Source: CAYUNE01 sp964446115 (GTDB lineage: Bacteria; Desulfobacterota; Desulfobulbia; Desulfobulbales; Desulfobulbaceae). Taken from it: a stretch of DNA of 64,000 nt. Of the stretch, positions 42,581 to 51,924 are shown one piece after another (position 1 is the stretch's first letter; every line of letters begins with the position of its first letter). Location of the stretch: the NCBI GenBank assembly GCA_964446115.1, contig CAYUNE010000008.1, positions 122,264 through 186,263 of the forward strand. The letters run 5' to 3'. Under the pieces are notes generated by a model that ran no database searches, had not been told where the DNA came from, and saw only the letters and a program-made list of their open reading frames with translations. Made by a program: the position numbers and the translations under genes.

Positions 42581-44575
42581 ATGGACAAACTCATCACTCC
42601 CGCCGCCCCGGAACGGTTGGCGGATACCCGGTTGCTGGAGAAAAACGAGGTCATCATCATCGTCGATGACTATCCGGATATCCTTCACCTGGTGAGGGAA
42701 TCACTCAACGGCAAGGGACTGCCCACCATCGGCGCCGATTCCATCGCCGCTCTCAGGCGGCAACTCGAAGAAAACACCATTGCCCTGGTTCTGCTTGACA
42801 TAGGCCTGCCGGACGGTGACGGCAGCGAAATCATACCCGAACTGAAACGGGATTATCCCGATCTCGCCGTGGTTATGCTCACCGGAAACACGGACCTGCA
42901 GACAGCCCTGGACTGTATGCGCAGAGGAGCCGACGACTACGTGGTGAAACCAATCCAGATTGACCATCTCTCTGCCACCATCGAAAACGTCCTGGAGAAA
43001 CGACGGCTGCTCATCACCAATCGCCGCTACCAGCGCGAGCTGGAACAGTCCCGTTTCCGGACCCAGCTTCTCCATGACCTGGCGGTCAAGATGAATACCG
43101 TCTATCTTACCCGTCATGAACTCAACGAAGTACTGCTCGCCGTTCTGGTAGGCATCACCGCCGAGGACGGCCTGGGTTTCAACCGGGCTTTTCTCGCCCT
43201 GTTCGACGAGGAACGCAAACTGTTGGTGGGGCGGATGGCCATCGGCCTAAGCTGCCGTCACGAAGCCGGCAAGGTGTGGCACCAGATGAAGCGGCGGAAA
43301 CTCCACATGCAGGATATCATCAACAACATCCGCCAATGCGCCCTGGATGAAAGGGATGAAATCAACAAGACCATCCGCAGGCTCAGGGTGGCCACGGACA
43401 ATACCGATCACATCCTCATCAGAACAGCCCTCCAGCGCCGCTGCATCAACGTGGTCAACGGCTCCTGCGAATTCCCTCTGCCTCCGGATCTCATCGAACT
43501 GCTCCAACAGGACACCTTTGTGGTGGTGCCGCTCTTTTCCCCGGATCGCCCCCTGGGGGTCATTATCGCCGACAACTCCATCACCGGACAGCCCATCACC
43601 GCTGATCTCATCGAGGCCCTGGAGATCTTTTCCTCCCAGGCCAGCCTGGCCATCGAACACAGCCGTCTCTACACCACCATGCAGAACAAGATCACCGAGC
43701 TGGAAGAGATCACCGACGAACTGGAAAAAAACAAGGATCTGCTCATTGAGGCGGAGCGCTATTCCGCCGTGGGCCAGGTTGCCGCCCAGTTGGTGCACAT
43801 CATCCGCAATCCGATCACCTCCATCGGCGGCACGGCCCGTTTGCTGACCAAGAAAATCAACGATCCCGACTGCCGGAAATTCCTTGATGTCATGACCCGG
43901 GAAACGGCCAAGGTCGAAACAACCCTCAAGGATCTCTATAACTTTGTTGACCGTGTTACCCTCAAGCGAGAGGAGGTGCAACTCTATCCGCTCATCCGCA
44001 AGGCCTTGCTGCTCTTCCGCGGCAGCATGCAGAAACAGGATATAACTCATGAACTGCTCTTGCCGGATCCAACGCCGGTCATGTTCATCGACCGGAGAAT
44101 GATCCGCCAGGTTATGGTACACCTGATCCGCAACTGTATCGAGGCGATGCCCAATGGCGGTACCCTTTCCATCAGCGCCGAAGCGCGCCGGGGGGAAGTC
44201 GTAATCGTCATCAGGGATACCGGCATCGGTTTCATCGACAGCGACATCTCAAAGGCGGCCAAGCCGTTTTTTACCACCAAAATCCACGGAGCCGGCATGG
44301 GTCTTACCCTGGCCAAGCAGATCGTCGAGGAGCACGGCGGCAGTCTCACCCTGGCCAACCGCAGCTCCGGCGGTACACGCATCACCATTTCCCTGCCCAT
44401 TCAGCATGTCGGTGGCAGGAAAAACGGTGAGCAGGACCGGCGCAAGGGCCGGGTCGAACGCCGTCGGGGCTCCGGCGACCGCAGAAAGGGTTCCCGCGGC
44501 CGCAGGATTGGGCCGCCGGACAGAAGACTTACCCCGGATCTCAACTACTTTACCATGTTCATCGGGCGAAATTAA
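42581..44575 (+). CDS. Receiver-GAF-histidine kinase hybrid with DRR-rich tail
   Basis: This 664-residue cytoplasmic sensor has an N-terminal receiver (DD 29-30, D73 in LLDIGLPDGDG, K123), a GAF-like domain (about 180-365), a coiled coil, a dimerisation/phospho-acceptor domain and an HATPase domain (N518, DTGIG 546-550, GAGMG 570-574). The H-box reads LVHIIRNPITS with H406 followed by isoleucine, where most kinases have a Glu or Asp that assists phosphotransfer. Residues 619-649 are a basic tail of repeated (D/E)RR units. It lacks membrane segments. The adjacent regulator is the expected partner, and the N-terminal receiver suggests an extra input or a phosphorelay. Confidence 0.88.
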   Translation: MDKLITPAAPERLADTRLLEKNEVIIIVDDYPDILHLVRESLNGKGLPTIGADSIAALRRQLEENTIALVLLDIGLPDGDGSEIIPELKRDYPDLAVVMLTGNTDLQTALDCMRRGADDYVVKPIQIDHLSATIENVLEKRRLLITNRRYQRELEQSRFRTQLLHDLAVKMNTVYLTRHELNEVLLAVLVGITAEDGLGFNRAFLALFDEERKLLVGRMAIGLSCRHEAGKVWHQMKRRKLHMQDIINNIRQCALDERDEINKTIRRLRVATDNTDHILIRTALQRRCINVVNGSCEFPLPPDLIELLQQDTFVVVPLFSPDRPLGVIIADNSITGQPITADLIEALEIFSSQASLAIEHSRLYTTMQNKITELEEITDELEKNKDLLIEAERYSAVGQVAAQLVHIIRNPITSIGGTARLLTKKINDPDCRKFLDVMTRETAKVETTLKDLYNFVDRVTLKREEVQLYPLIRKALLLFRGSMQKQDITHELLLPDPTPVMFIDRRMIRQVMVHLIRNCIEAMPNGGTLSISAEARRGEVVIVIRDTGIGFIDSDISKAAKPFFTTKIHGAGMGLTLAKQIVEEHGGSLTLANRSSGGTRITISLPIQHVGGRKNGEQDRRKGRVERRRGSGDRRKGSRGRRIGPPDRRLTPDLNYFTMFIGRN

Positions 44576-44659
44576 CCCCGGCCCGACTTCCGCAAATCCC
44601 GCCGGTGCGAGCCAAAAACGGAAGAACGGCCTGTTCCCCGAACGGTTTGACTTTTTGGC

Positions 44660-44965
44660 ATGAAACATCTCTCTTTCACGCTCTTCATTATCCTGGAACT
44701 GGTGGTGCTCGGAGCGCTTTTTCTGGGCGGCCGGCTGGAGGTCTCCGCCCGCAGCAACGAGATCGCCGCCAAAAGGGAACTGGTTTCCACCCTAGGGCTC
44801 ACTGATTTTGCCATCTGGACAGAGGCCCACTACACCAGACATCCTTCCCAGGCGGATTACTTCACTCCGTTCCAGGATTTTCCCTCCGCGATCGAACATT
44901 TCCCGGCAGGCTCCATCATCCCACCGGGAGAAAGAATCCCTGCCACCGCCATGGAATTCAAATAG
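44660..44965 (+). CDS. Small membrane-anchored protein, function unknown
   Basis: This 101-residue protein has an N-terminal hydrophobic segment (about 6-24, LFIILELVVLGALFLGG) and a hydrophilic, aromatic-rich tail (WTEAHYTRH, YFTPFQDFPSA). No family is recognised. It lies 84 nt after the kinase gene on the same strand and before a bidirectional terminator, so it may be the third gene of the two-component operon. The ribosome-binding site is poor. Its reality rests on the clean membrane segment and position. Confidence 0.5.
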   Translation: MKHLSFTLFIILELVVLGALFLGGRLEVSARSNEIAAKRELVSTLGLTDFAIWTEAHYTRHPSQADYFTPFQDFPSAIEHFPAGSIIPPGERIPATAMEFK

Positions 44966-45083
44966 AGGCCAAGATCATATCCGGCCTTGACGGTCGACCA
45001 CCGCCAAGATCTCCGAACAACTGGATATCCTTGTCGTAGGGTTGCTTTCCGTTCCATTGTGCCTGCTGTACTTCCCAAACAAA

Positions 45084-45114
45084 AAAGGCGGAGCCTTTTC
45101 GGCTCCGCCTTTTG
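45084..45114. terminator. Bidirectional intrinsic terminator
   Basis: AAAAGGCGGAGCC (45084-45096) and GGCTCCGCCTTTT (45102-45114) form a perfect 13-bp stem with a 5-nt loop; A runs and T runs on both sides suit both strands. It separates the small membrane protein gene from convergent ppsA. Confidence 0.93.
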
Positions 45115-45147
45115 GGTGAGGAATCTTGCTCTCTTGTCTCTTGCGGG

Positions 45148-47592
45148 TTATTCCGGGGCGACACCCAGTTCCTTTTCCTTCTCGTGAACGGCAAGGCGGG
45201 TTTTGATGGCCGTGTCCGGGATCAGTGACATGGAGTCGATTCCCAGTTCCACCAGGAAGGTGGCAAATTCGGGGAAATCGGAGGGTCCCTGGCCGCAGAT
45301 GCCGATCTTCTTGCCGCGGCGCTTGGCGGTCTTGATGACCATGCGGATCATCTCTTTCACCGACTCGTCACGTTCATCGGCAATACCGGCAAGCAGGCCG
45401 GAATCGCGGTCCAGGCCGTAGGTAAGCTGGGTAAGATCGTTGGAGCCGATGGAAAAACCATCGAAGATATCGGCAAAGGCATCGGCTGAAATCACATTGG
45501 AGGGAATCTCGCACATGACATAAAGCTCCAGCCCGTTCTCGCCCTGTACCAGACCACAGTCACGCATGACCTCGATCACCTTGCGGCCCTCATCCGGGGT
45601 GCGACAAAAGGGCACCATGAGCTTGATGTTGTCCAGGCCCATATCGTCCCGCGCCTTTTTCAGCCCCATGCACTCAAGTTCAAAGGCCGGCCGGTACTTG
45701 GGATCATAGTAGCGGGAAGCCCCACGCCATCCGATCATCGGATTTTCCTCGTCCGGCTCGTAAAGGGTGCCCCCCAAAAGGTTGGCATATTCGTTGGATT
45801 TGAAATCCGACAGCCGGACGATAACGTCCTTGGGATAGAAACCGGCGGCAATGCGACCGACGCCTTCAGCCACCTTGTCGATAAAAAACTGCTTCTTGTC
45901 GCTGTAGGCCTTGGTGCGGGAGTCGATCTCGGCGGCAATTTCGCGTTTCTCGGGATCATCGGAGTTTTTCAGCTCTTCATAGTTGTAGAGCGCCAACGGG
46001 TGAATGCCGATATGGGAGTTGATGACAAACTCCTCGCGGGCCAGGCCGACACCGTCGTTGGGAATTTGGCACTCGGAAAAGGCCTTCTCCGGAATCGCCA
46101 GGTTCATCATGATCTTGGTCTTGGTCTTGGGGAGATCGCCCAGGTCCACCTGTTCCACATCATATTGGAGCAGACCATCATAGACATACCCGGTCTCACC
46201 CTCTGCCGAAGAGGCGGTGATCTCCTGGCCGGTCTTGATCTTTTCGGTGCCGTTACCGGTGCCGATAACGCAGGGAATACCCAGTTCCCGGGAAATAATG
46301 GCGGCATGACAGGTGCGGCCGCCGCGGTTTGTGATGATGGCTGCGGCAATCTTCATGATCGGTTCCCAATCCGGATCGGTCATATCGGTAACCAGCACTT
46401 CACCAGCCTTGAACGTGTTGATATCCTTGACATCCTCGATGCAGTGAGCCACACCCTGACCTATCTTGGTGCCCACGGCCAGCCCCTCGACGATCACCTC
46501 GCCCTTCTCCCTGAGTTTGAAGGTTTCCATGACGCCCTTGTTGGCCTGGGAGTGCACGGTCTCGGGACGGGCCTGGACAATGAAGAGCTCGCCGGTACCC
46601 ACTTCCCGGCCGTCGCCGTCCTTGGCCCATTCAATATCCATGCCCTTGCCGTAGTGATCTTCGATGATGCAGGCCCACTCGGCCAGCTTGAGGATCTCAT
46701 CATCGCTGATCACGTAGGAGTTCCGTTCTTCTTCAGTTGTATCGATATTCTTGACAGGTTCCTCGGTTGACGGATCGTTGTCATAGATCATCTTGATAGC
46801 CTTGGAACCGAGTTTCTTGCCGACGATGGGCCGCTTGCCCTGCTTTAAGGTGGGTTTGAATACGTAATATTCATCCGGGTTCACCGCGCCCTGGACGACG
46901 TTCTCGCCAAGGCCCCAGGCTCCGGTAATGAAAACCGCATCCTCGAAACCGGATTCGGTGTCGATGGAGAACATAACTCCCGAGGAAGCGGAGTCGGAAC
47001 GTACCATCTTCTGGATGGTGATGGAGAGATAGACGTCGAACTGGCCAAAACCCTGATGCTTACGGTAGGAAATGGCCCGATTGGTGAACAGGGAGGCGAA
47101 ACACTTGCGGCAGTTTTCGATGATATTCTCATACCCGTGGATGTTGAGGTAGGTCTCCTGCTGCCCGGCAAAGGAGGCATCCGGCAGGTCTTCGGCCGTG
47201 GCCGAGGAGCGGACGGCGACATCGACATTTTCACCATACTCCTCTTCCAGCTTTTTGTAGGCTTCGATTATGGCGTCCCGCAATTCATCCGGAAACTCGG
47301 CATGTCGGATGATGTTCCGACACTTCTCACCGCGCTCGGCCAGGTTATCCATGTCTTCGGTATCGAGATCGGCGAGCACATCCCTGATCTCCTGCTCAAC
47401 CCCGGCTTCCTTCAACAGATAGCGATAGGCATAGGCGGTTATGGCAAAACCATGGGGGACCGCTACTCCCTTTGCCGTCAGATGCTGATACATTTCACCC
47501 AGGGAGGCGTTTTTCCCCCCAACCAGCGGTACGTCTTCAATGCCGATTTCATCGAACCAGAGAATAAAAGCCTGGTCATGTGCGTTTGCCAT
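45148..47592 (-). CDS. ppsA: Phosphoenolpyruvate synthase
   Basis: This 814-residue enzyme converts pyruvate and ATP to PEP, AMP and phosphate. N-terminal ATP-grasp domain with GGKNASLGEMY (25-35) and VRSSATAEDLPDASFAGQQET, central phosphohistidine domain GGRTCHAAIISRE (424-436; H429), C-terminal PEP-binding TIM barrel with LMVPFCRT and GICGQGPSDFP. T427, two residues before the histidine, is the residue phosphorylated by the regulatory protein PSRP, whose gene is at 58.7 kb here. RBS GGGAGA before the ATG at 47592. Confidence 0.95.
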   Translation of the reverse strand: MANAHDQAFILWFDEIGIEDVPLVGGKNASLGEMYQHLTAKGVAVPHGFAITAYAYRYLLKEAGVEQEIRDVLADLDTEDMDNLAERGEKCRNIIRHAEFPDELRDAIIEAYKKLEEEYGENVDVAVRSSATAEDLPDASFAGQQETYLNIHGYENIIENCRKCFASLFTNRAISYRKHQGFGQFDVYLSITIQKMVRSDSASSGVMFSIDTESGFEDAVFITGAWGLGENVVQGAVNPDEYYVFKPTLKQGKRPIVGKKLGSKAIKMIYDNDPSTEEPVKNIDTTEEERNSYVISDDEILKLAEWACIIEDHYGKGMDIEWAKDGDGREVGTGELFIVQARPETVHSQANKGVMETFKLREKGEVIVEGLAVGTKIGQGVAHCIEDVKDINTFKAGEVLVTDMTDPDWEPIMKIAAAIITNRGGRTCHAAIISRELGIPCVIGTGNGTEKIKTGQEITASSAEGETGYVYDGLLQYDVEQVDLGDLPKTKTKIMMNLAIPEKAFSECQIPNDGVGLAREEFVINSHIGIHPLALYNYEELKNSDDPEKREIAAEIDSRTKAYSDKKQFFIDKVAEGVGRIAAGFYPKDVIVRLSDFKSNEYANLLGGTLYEPDEENPMIGWRGASRYYDPKYRPAFELECMGLKKARDDMGLDNIKLMVPFCRTPDEGRKVIEVMRDCGLVQGENGLELYVMCEIPSNVISADAFADIFDGFSIGSNDLTQLTYGLDRDSGLLAGIADERDESVKEMIRMVIKTAKRRGKKIGICGQGPSDFPEFATFLVELGIDSMSLIPDTAIKTRLAVHEKEKELGVAPE

Positions 47593-47663
47593 GGTGTTTT
47601 CTCCCTACTTGTTTACCTTTAATGATTGAATAAAAACCATATAAAAAAAATCTCATCTATTGA

Positions 47664-47692
47664 ATTTTATCCAATTTTTACAATCAGGTCAA
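47664..47692 (-). promoter_or_regulatory. Strong promoter for ppsA
   Basis: Reading leftward, TTGACC (47692-47687, 5/6), 17-base spacer, TAAAAT (47669-47664, 5/6). The -10 lies about 72 nt before the ppsA ATG. Confidence 0.65.
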
Positions 47693-47826
47693 TGGAAACC
47701 GGGCCCCTGAGCGCAATTATGAAAAGAGGTGAATTTCAAGGGAACAGTCGTTGCCAAGACGTCAACAACCAGCTATATTATCGACCATTTCCAATCTACA
47801 ATCCATCCCAACCGGCAGGAGCAAGC

Positions 47827-49578
47827 ATGAGCAACCCTTCCCCCCGAGAGATCATCAGGCGCCACATCATCGACAACAACCACTCAGACAGCGATTACTT
47901 CGCTGCCATTTCCGCCCTGGTCTCCCTGAGGAACATGACAAAAGATCAAGAGGCACGGCAGGAGATCCAGGCTGAAATCGACATGATCTACGGCCTGCTG
48001 CGCGATGAAATCATCACCAATACCGGGCCGCCCCTTTCCAGGGTCAAATTCGGCACCTCGGGATGGCGCGGCATCCTCGGCAAGGATCTCAACATCAGAA
48101 CCGTTGCCTTCGTGACCGCCGCCATCCTCTCCCTCTACCGCGACGCCGCACAGGATGAAGAGCTGCGGGAGGCTCTGGGCGTAAGCGGTCTGGAAGATGC
48201 CCGCATCAGGGGATGCGTTATCGGCTTTGACAACCGTTTCGGCGGCGAGCTCCTTGCCTGCAGCGCCATGAATGTCCTGGCAGCTAATTCCATTCCCATC
48301 CTCTATGCCGGAGAATCGACCACCGGGGCGCTATCCGCCATGGTGATGGAAAGCAACGCCGCCTTTTCCATCAACCTCACACCCAGTCACAATCCTCTGG
48401 AGTATGGCGGTTTCAAATACAATGCCGCCGATGCCGGCCCGGCAGCTCCAGTTCTCACCAATCGCATCACCCGACAGGCCAACCGCTTTCTCGATGATGG
48501 AAAAACCGAACTTATCCCCGCCGGAACGGATCTGCTCCGTCCCCGGACCGAAATTGCCGGTATCAGCGAGGAAAACGGGCTGCGCCACTGGCAGAGCCTG
48601 GTCCGCAAGAATCGGGAAATACATGGGATCGACTACGATGGCCTGCTCTTACAGCTCAGGGAAAACAATGACATTGTCGTGGCCGTGGATTGCGTTCACG
48701 GCGCCTCGAAACGGGATATCGGAGATCTGCTCGGCAAACCGGGTGAAAAACTGAAGATATTGCGGGGCAACGAGGATTTCACCTTCGGCGGTATCGCACC
48801 CGAGCCCTCTTCAAAAAACATGGAACCGGTGGTCGACCTGCTGAAAAACCGCAGCGAGAAGTACAAACTCGGGGCCATCATCGACCCTGACGGCGACCGT
48901 ATCCGTTTCACCGACGGCGAAACGGAAATCAGCATGAACCAGTTCGGGGCCATGGCCTATTACTTCCTCCACGAGGTGAAGGGAAAAAAGGGAATGGTTG
49001 CCAAAACCGTGGCCACGTCGAATTTCGCCAATCGCATCGCCGAACTGTTGGGAGAGGAAGTCTTTGAACCCCGGGTAGGCTTCAAGGAATTCAAACCGGT
49101 CATCGGCAAAGCCTTGGTCTTTTTCGAGGAATCGGACGGGATCTCCATTATCGGACACACTCCGGAAAAAGACGCCTATATCGGTCTGCTGCTGGCCCTG
49201 GACATGACCCTGTCGCTCAACAAAAATCTCGGCGACTTTCTCGGGGAAATCGAGGAGCGTTTCGGCCGCTATTATCCTGATCGCGACGGTGTCACCGTCT
49301 CCCTTCAGGGCGAAGAGTTAAAGCAGAGACTGGCCCGGCTGGAAAAATATGATCGGGGCCGGACCATAGACATCGGAGGGATAGCCAAAAAGATCACCCA
49401 GGTGATCACCATCGACGGTCGCAAAATGATTCTGGAAGACGGCTCCTGGATCATGATCCGTCCCTCGGGCACCGAACCCAAGGTGCGTTTCTACGTGGAA
49501 GCCCGGGCAGCGGAGGACACGGAAAAACTTGTTGCCGCCGCCAAAAGCATGCTTGCCGAAATCGGACTTCTTCCTTAG
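47827..49578 (+). CDS. Phosphoglucomutase/phosphomannomutase-family phosphohexomutase
   Basis: This is a 583-residue alpha-D-phosphohexomutase. FGTSGWRG (75-82), active-site phosphoserine in TPSHNP (S187; TASHNP in most relatives), metal loop DPDGDR (353-358), sugar loop FEESDGIS and C-terminal phosphate loop RPSGTEPKVRFYVEA are all present. It interconverts hexose 1- and 6-phosphates, feeding nucleotide-sugar synthesis such as the rfb products. I chose the ATG at 47827 (CAGGAGCAAGC upstream); the 67-residue upstream extension is not conserved. It diverges from ppsA. Confidence 0.9.
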   Translation: MSNPSPREIIRRHIIDNNHSDSDYFAAISALVSLRNMTKDQEARQEIQAEIDMIYGLLRDEIITNTGPPLSRVKFGTSGWRGILGKDLNIRTVAFVTAAILSLYRDAAQDEELREALGVSGLEDARIRGCVIGFDNRFGGELLACSAMNVLAANSIPILYAGESTTGALSAMVMESNAAFSINLTPSHNPLEYGGFKYNAADAGPAAPVLTNRITRQANRFLDDGKTELIPAGTDLLRPRTEIAGISEENGLRHWQSLVRKNREIHGIDYDGLLLQLRENNDIVVAVDCVHGASKRDIGDLLGKPGEKLKILRGNEDFTFGGIAPEPSSKNMEPVVDLLKNRSEKYKLGAIIDPDGDRIRFTDGETEISMNQFGAMAYYFLHEVKGKKGMVAKTVATSNFANRIAELLGEEVFEPRVGFKEFKPVIGKALVFFEESDGISIIGHTPEKDAYIGLLLALDMTLSLNKNLGDFLGEIEERFGRYYPDRDGVTVSLQGEELKQRLARLEKYDRGRTIDIGGIAKKITQVITIDGRKMILEDGSWIMIRPSGTEPKVRFYVEARAAEDTEKLVAAAKSMLAEIGLLP

Positions 49579-49690
49579 TGTTTATCTGAAACCAAAACCG
49601 GGAACCCCTTGATGCGGCACACATGCTTTTCGTCGGCAATCGGAAAGGGGAGCCCATTAACGAGCCGAGAGAAAATCAAAGAGGTTTACC

Positions 49691-50521
49691 ATGTGGGAAT
49701 ATACGGATAAAGTTCAGGAACACTTCATGCATCCCCGTAACGTCGGGGAGATAAAAGACGCAAGCGGCGTCGGCGATGTGGGGTCTCTGGCCTGCGGCGA
49801 CGCCCTGAAACTCTATATCAAGGTTGATGAAAACAATATCATCACCGACGCCAAATTCAAAACCTTCGGCTGTGCCTCGGCCATTGCCTCTTCCTCGGCC
49901 CTCACCGAGATGATCAAGGGCATGTCGGTGGAAGAGGCTGAAAAAATCACCAACGAGGATATTGCCGAGGAGCTCGGCGGCCTGCCCAAGGAGAAAATGC
50001 ACTGTTCGGTCATGGGACGCGAGGCGCTTGAAGCAGCCATCGCTGATTTCCGGGGCGTTATTCTGCCCATGGCCCAGGGAGAGGTGGTCTGCGAATGTTT
50101 CGGAGTCACTGATCTCGAGATCATCCGCGCCATTGAGGAAAGCGACTTGCGCTCGGTGGAGGAGATCACCAACTTCACCAAGGCGGGAGGCGGCTGCGGC
50201 AAGTGCGAAGACAAGCTGCGCGAAATCCTGCAGGCAACCGTCAAGGGGTTGCCGGCGGCGCCCAAGCCGGAAGTGAAAAAGATGACCACGCTGCAGAAGA
50301 TCAAGAAAATTGAGGAGGTGCTGGAACGGGAGATCAAGCCCTCGCTCAAAAAGGACGGCGGTGATATAGAACTGGTGGACGTGGACGGTGATTTTGTCAC
50401 AGTCTCCCTGCGCGGCTCCTGCTCCAGCTGTCAGAAATCCCAGACCACTCTCAAAGAATATGTGGAGAAAAAACTCCGGGAGCAGGTGCTGGATACCCTC
50501 ATTGTCGAGGAGGATAAGTAA
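49691..50521 (+). CDS. nifU: NifU-type modular Fe-S scaffold protein
   Basis: This 276-residue protein has the three domains of NifU: IscU-like N-terminal scaffold with C35, C61 and C105; a BFD-like [2Fe-2S] domain with C134, C136, C169 and C172; and a C-terminal Nfu domain with C244-C247 (GSCSSC). It assembles iron-sulfur clusters on sulfur from the adjacent NifS. Full-length NifU also serves general Fe-S assembly in many anaerobes without nitrogen fixation, and no nif structural gene is near. Its stop TAA overlaps the nifS ATG. Confidence 0.92.
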   Translation: MWEYTDKVQEHFMHPRNVGEIKDASGVGDVGSLACGDALKLYIKVDENNIITDAKFKTFGCASAIASSSALTEMIKGMSVEEAEKITNEDIAEELGGLPKEKMHCSVMGREALEAAIADFRGVILPMAQGEVVCECFGVTDLEIIRAIEESDLRSVEEITNFTKAGGGCGKCEDKLREILQATVKGLPAAPKPEVKKMTTLQKIKKIEEVLEREIKPSLKKDGGDIELVDVDGDFVTVSLRGSCSSCQKSQTTLKEYVEKKLREQVLDTLIVEEDK

Positions 50522-51705
50522 TGAACTGCAACAGCGACAAGATTATCTATATGGACAACAACGCCACCACCCGTATCGCCCCGGAGGTGGTGGACGCCAT
50601 GATGCCCTTTCTCACCGATTGTTACGGCAATCCGTCGAGCATGCACACCTTCGGCGGCCAGGTGGGAGAGGCCGTCGAGACTGCCAGGCAGGAAATCGCC
50701 GATCTCATCGGCGCAAGCCCCGAGGAAATCATCTTCACCAGCTGCGGCACCGAGAGTGATTCCACCGCCGTTCTTTCCGCCCTGCACTCCTTCCCGGATC
50801 ATCGTCATGTGGTCACCACCCGGGTGGAACACGCCGCCATCAAGAATCTCTGTGAAAACCTCACCCGGCTCACCGGGCATAAACACCGCACCACCTGGCT
50901 GCCGGTGGACTCCAAGGGCAGGCTGGATCTGGACGGATTCCGCAGCAGCCTGAGCGAGGATACCGCCATTGTCAGCGTCATGTGGGCCAATAACGAGACC
51001 GGGGTGATATTTCCGGTGGAGGAAATGGCGGCAATCGCCGCCGAATACGGCATTCTCTTTCATACCGACGCCGTGCAGGCCGTGGGCAAGATCCCCATTA
51101 ATCTGGCGGAGTCCAGGATCAACTTTCTGTCGCTCTCCGGACATAAACTCCATGCCCCCAAGGGGGTCGGCGTTCTCTATGTGCGCAAGGGCACTCCCTT
51201 TGTCCCCTTTCTCAACGGCGGACACCAGGAACATGGGAGACGCGGCGGTACGGAAAACGTGGCCTCCATCGTTGGATTGGGGCGCGCCTGCCGGCTGGCT
51301 GCCGACAAGCTGGAGGAGGAAAACAACCGGGTGCGGAAAATGCGGGACAAGCTGGAGGAGGGATTGCTGGCCGCCATTCCCAAGTCTCTCCTCAACGGCG
51401 ACAGGAAAAACCGCTTGCCCAATACCACCAATATCAGCTTTGAATTCGTCGAGGGCGAAGCGATCCTGCTGCACATGAACCGGTACGGCATCTGCGCCTC
51501 GTCCGGCTCGGCCTGTACCTCGGGATCCCTGGAGCCTTCCCATGTGATGCGCTCCATGGGTGTTCCCTTCACCGCGGCCCACGGCTCCATCCGTTTCAGC
51601 CTCTCCATCTACAACACCGAGGAAGAGGTTGATTTCGTCCTGGACAAGATGCCGCCGATCATTGCCGATCTCAGAAAGATGTCACCTTTCTGGGAAGAAG
51701 AATAA
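50521..51705 (+). CDS. nifS: Cysteine desulfurase NifS/IscS
   Basis: This is a 394-residue class V aminotransferase-fold enzyme. PLP lysine is K209 in SLSGHKLHAPKG, HTDAVQ (181-186) holds PLP-binding residues, and the sulfur-carrying cysteine is C332 in SSGSACTSGS. It provides sulfane sulfur to NifU. The start overlaps the nifU stop by one base (TAATG), so the two are translationally coupled. Confidence 0.93.
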   Translation: MNCNSDKIIYMDNNATTRIAPEVVDAMMPFLTDCYGNPSSMHTFGGQVGEAVETARQEIADLIGASPEEIIFTSCGTESDSTAVLSALHSFPDHRHVVTTRVEHAAIKNLCENLTRLTGHKHRTTWLPVDSKGRLDLDGFRSSLSEDTAIVSVMWANNETGVIFPVEEMAAIAAEYGILFHTDAVQAVGKIPINLAESRINFLSLSGHKLHAPKGVGVLYVRKGTPFVPFLNGGHQEHGRRGGTENVASIVGLGRACRLAADKLEEENNRVRKMRDKLEEGLLAAIPKSLLNGDRKNRLPNTTNISFEFVEGEAILLHMNRYGICASSGSACTSGSLEPSHVMRSMGVPFTAAHGSIRFSLSIYNTEEEVDFVLDKMPPIIADLRKMSPFWEEE

Positions 51706-51762
51706 CGCAACGGGTGTCTGAAAATATGAGGATCTTTTTCGGGATCATGACAGGCAAAAAAT

Positions 51763-51779
51763 TGTAATTGATCACAGGC
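51763..51779 (-). repeat. Dispersed 17-bp motif, copy C
   Basis: The minus strand reads GCCTGTGATCAATTACA, identical to copy A. Its flank GGAGCCTGTGATCAATT is identical to 62098-62114. A related CACCTGTGAATGG (51883-51896) lies 105 nt away in the opposite orientation, just before thyX. Confidence 0.6.
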
Positions 51780-51924
51780 TCCGGATGAAAGGACAATTTT
51801 TCCAGAAGCCCCCACTGCTCGCAGGTGATCGGAGGTTGCAGCCGACAGCCTGGCGGACAACCCGGTGAGTAAAATCCCGGGACACCTGTGAATGGTTTGA
51901 GTATTAAACAGGAGAGAAAAGAAA

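Noticed and set aside
49691..51705. NifU/NifS as evidence for nitrogen fixation
   Set aside because: No other nif gene is in the window, and NifU/NifS pairs are the general Fe-S assembly system in many anaerobes.
51781..51924. Possible riboswitch in the thyX leader
   Set aside because: The leader has hairpin-forming segments, but no conserved core of the cobalamin, THF, SAM or Moco riboswitches could be matched by eye.
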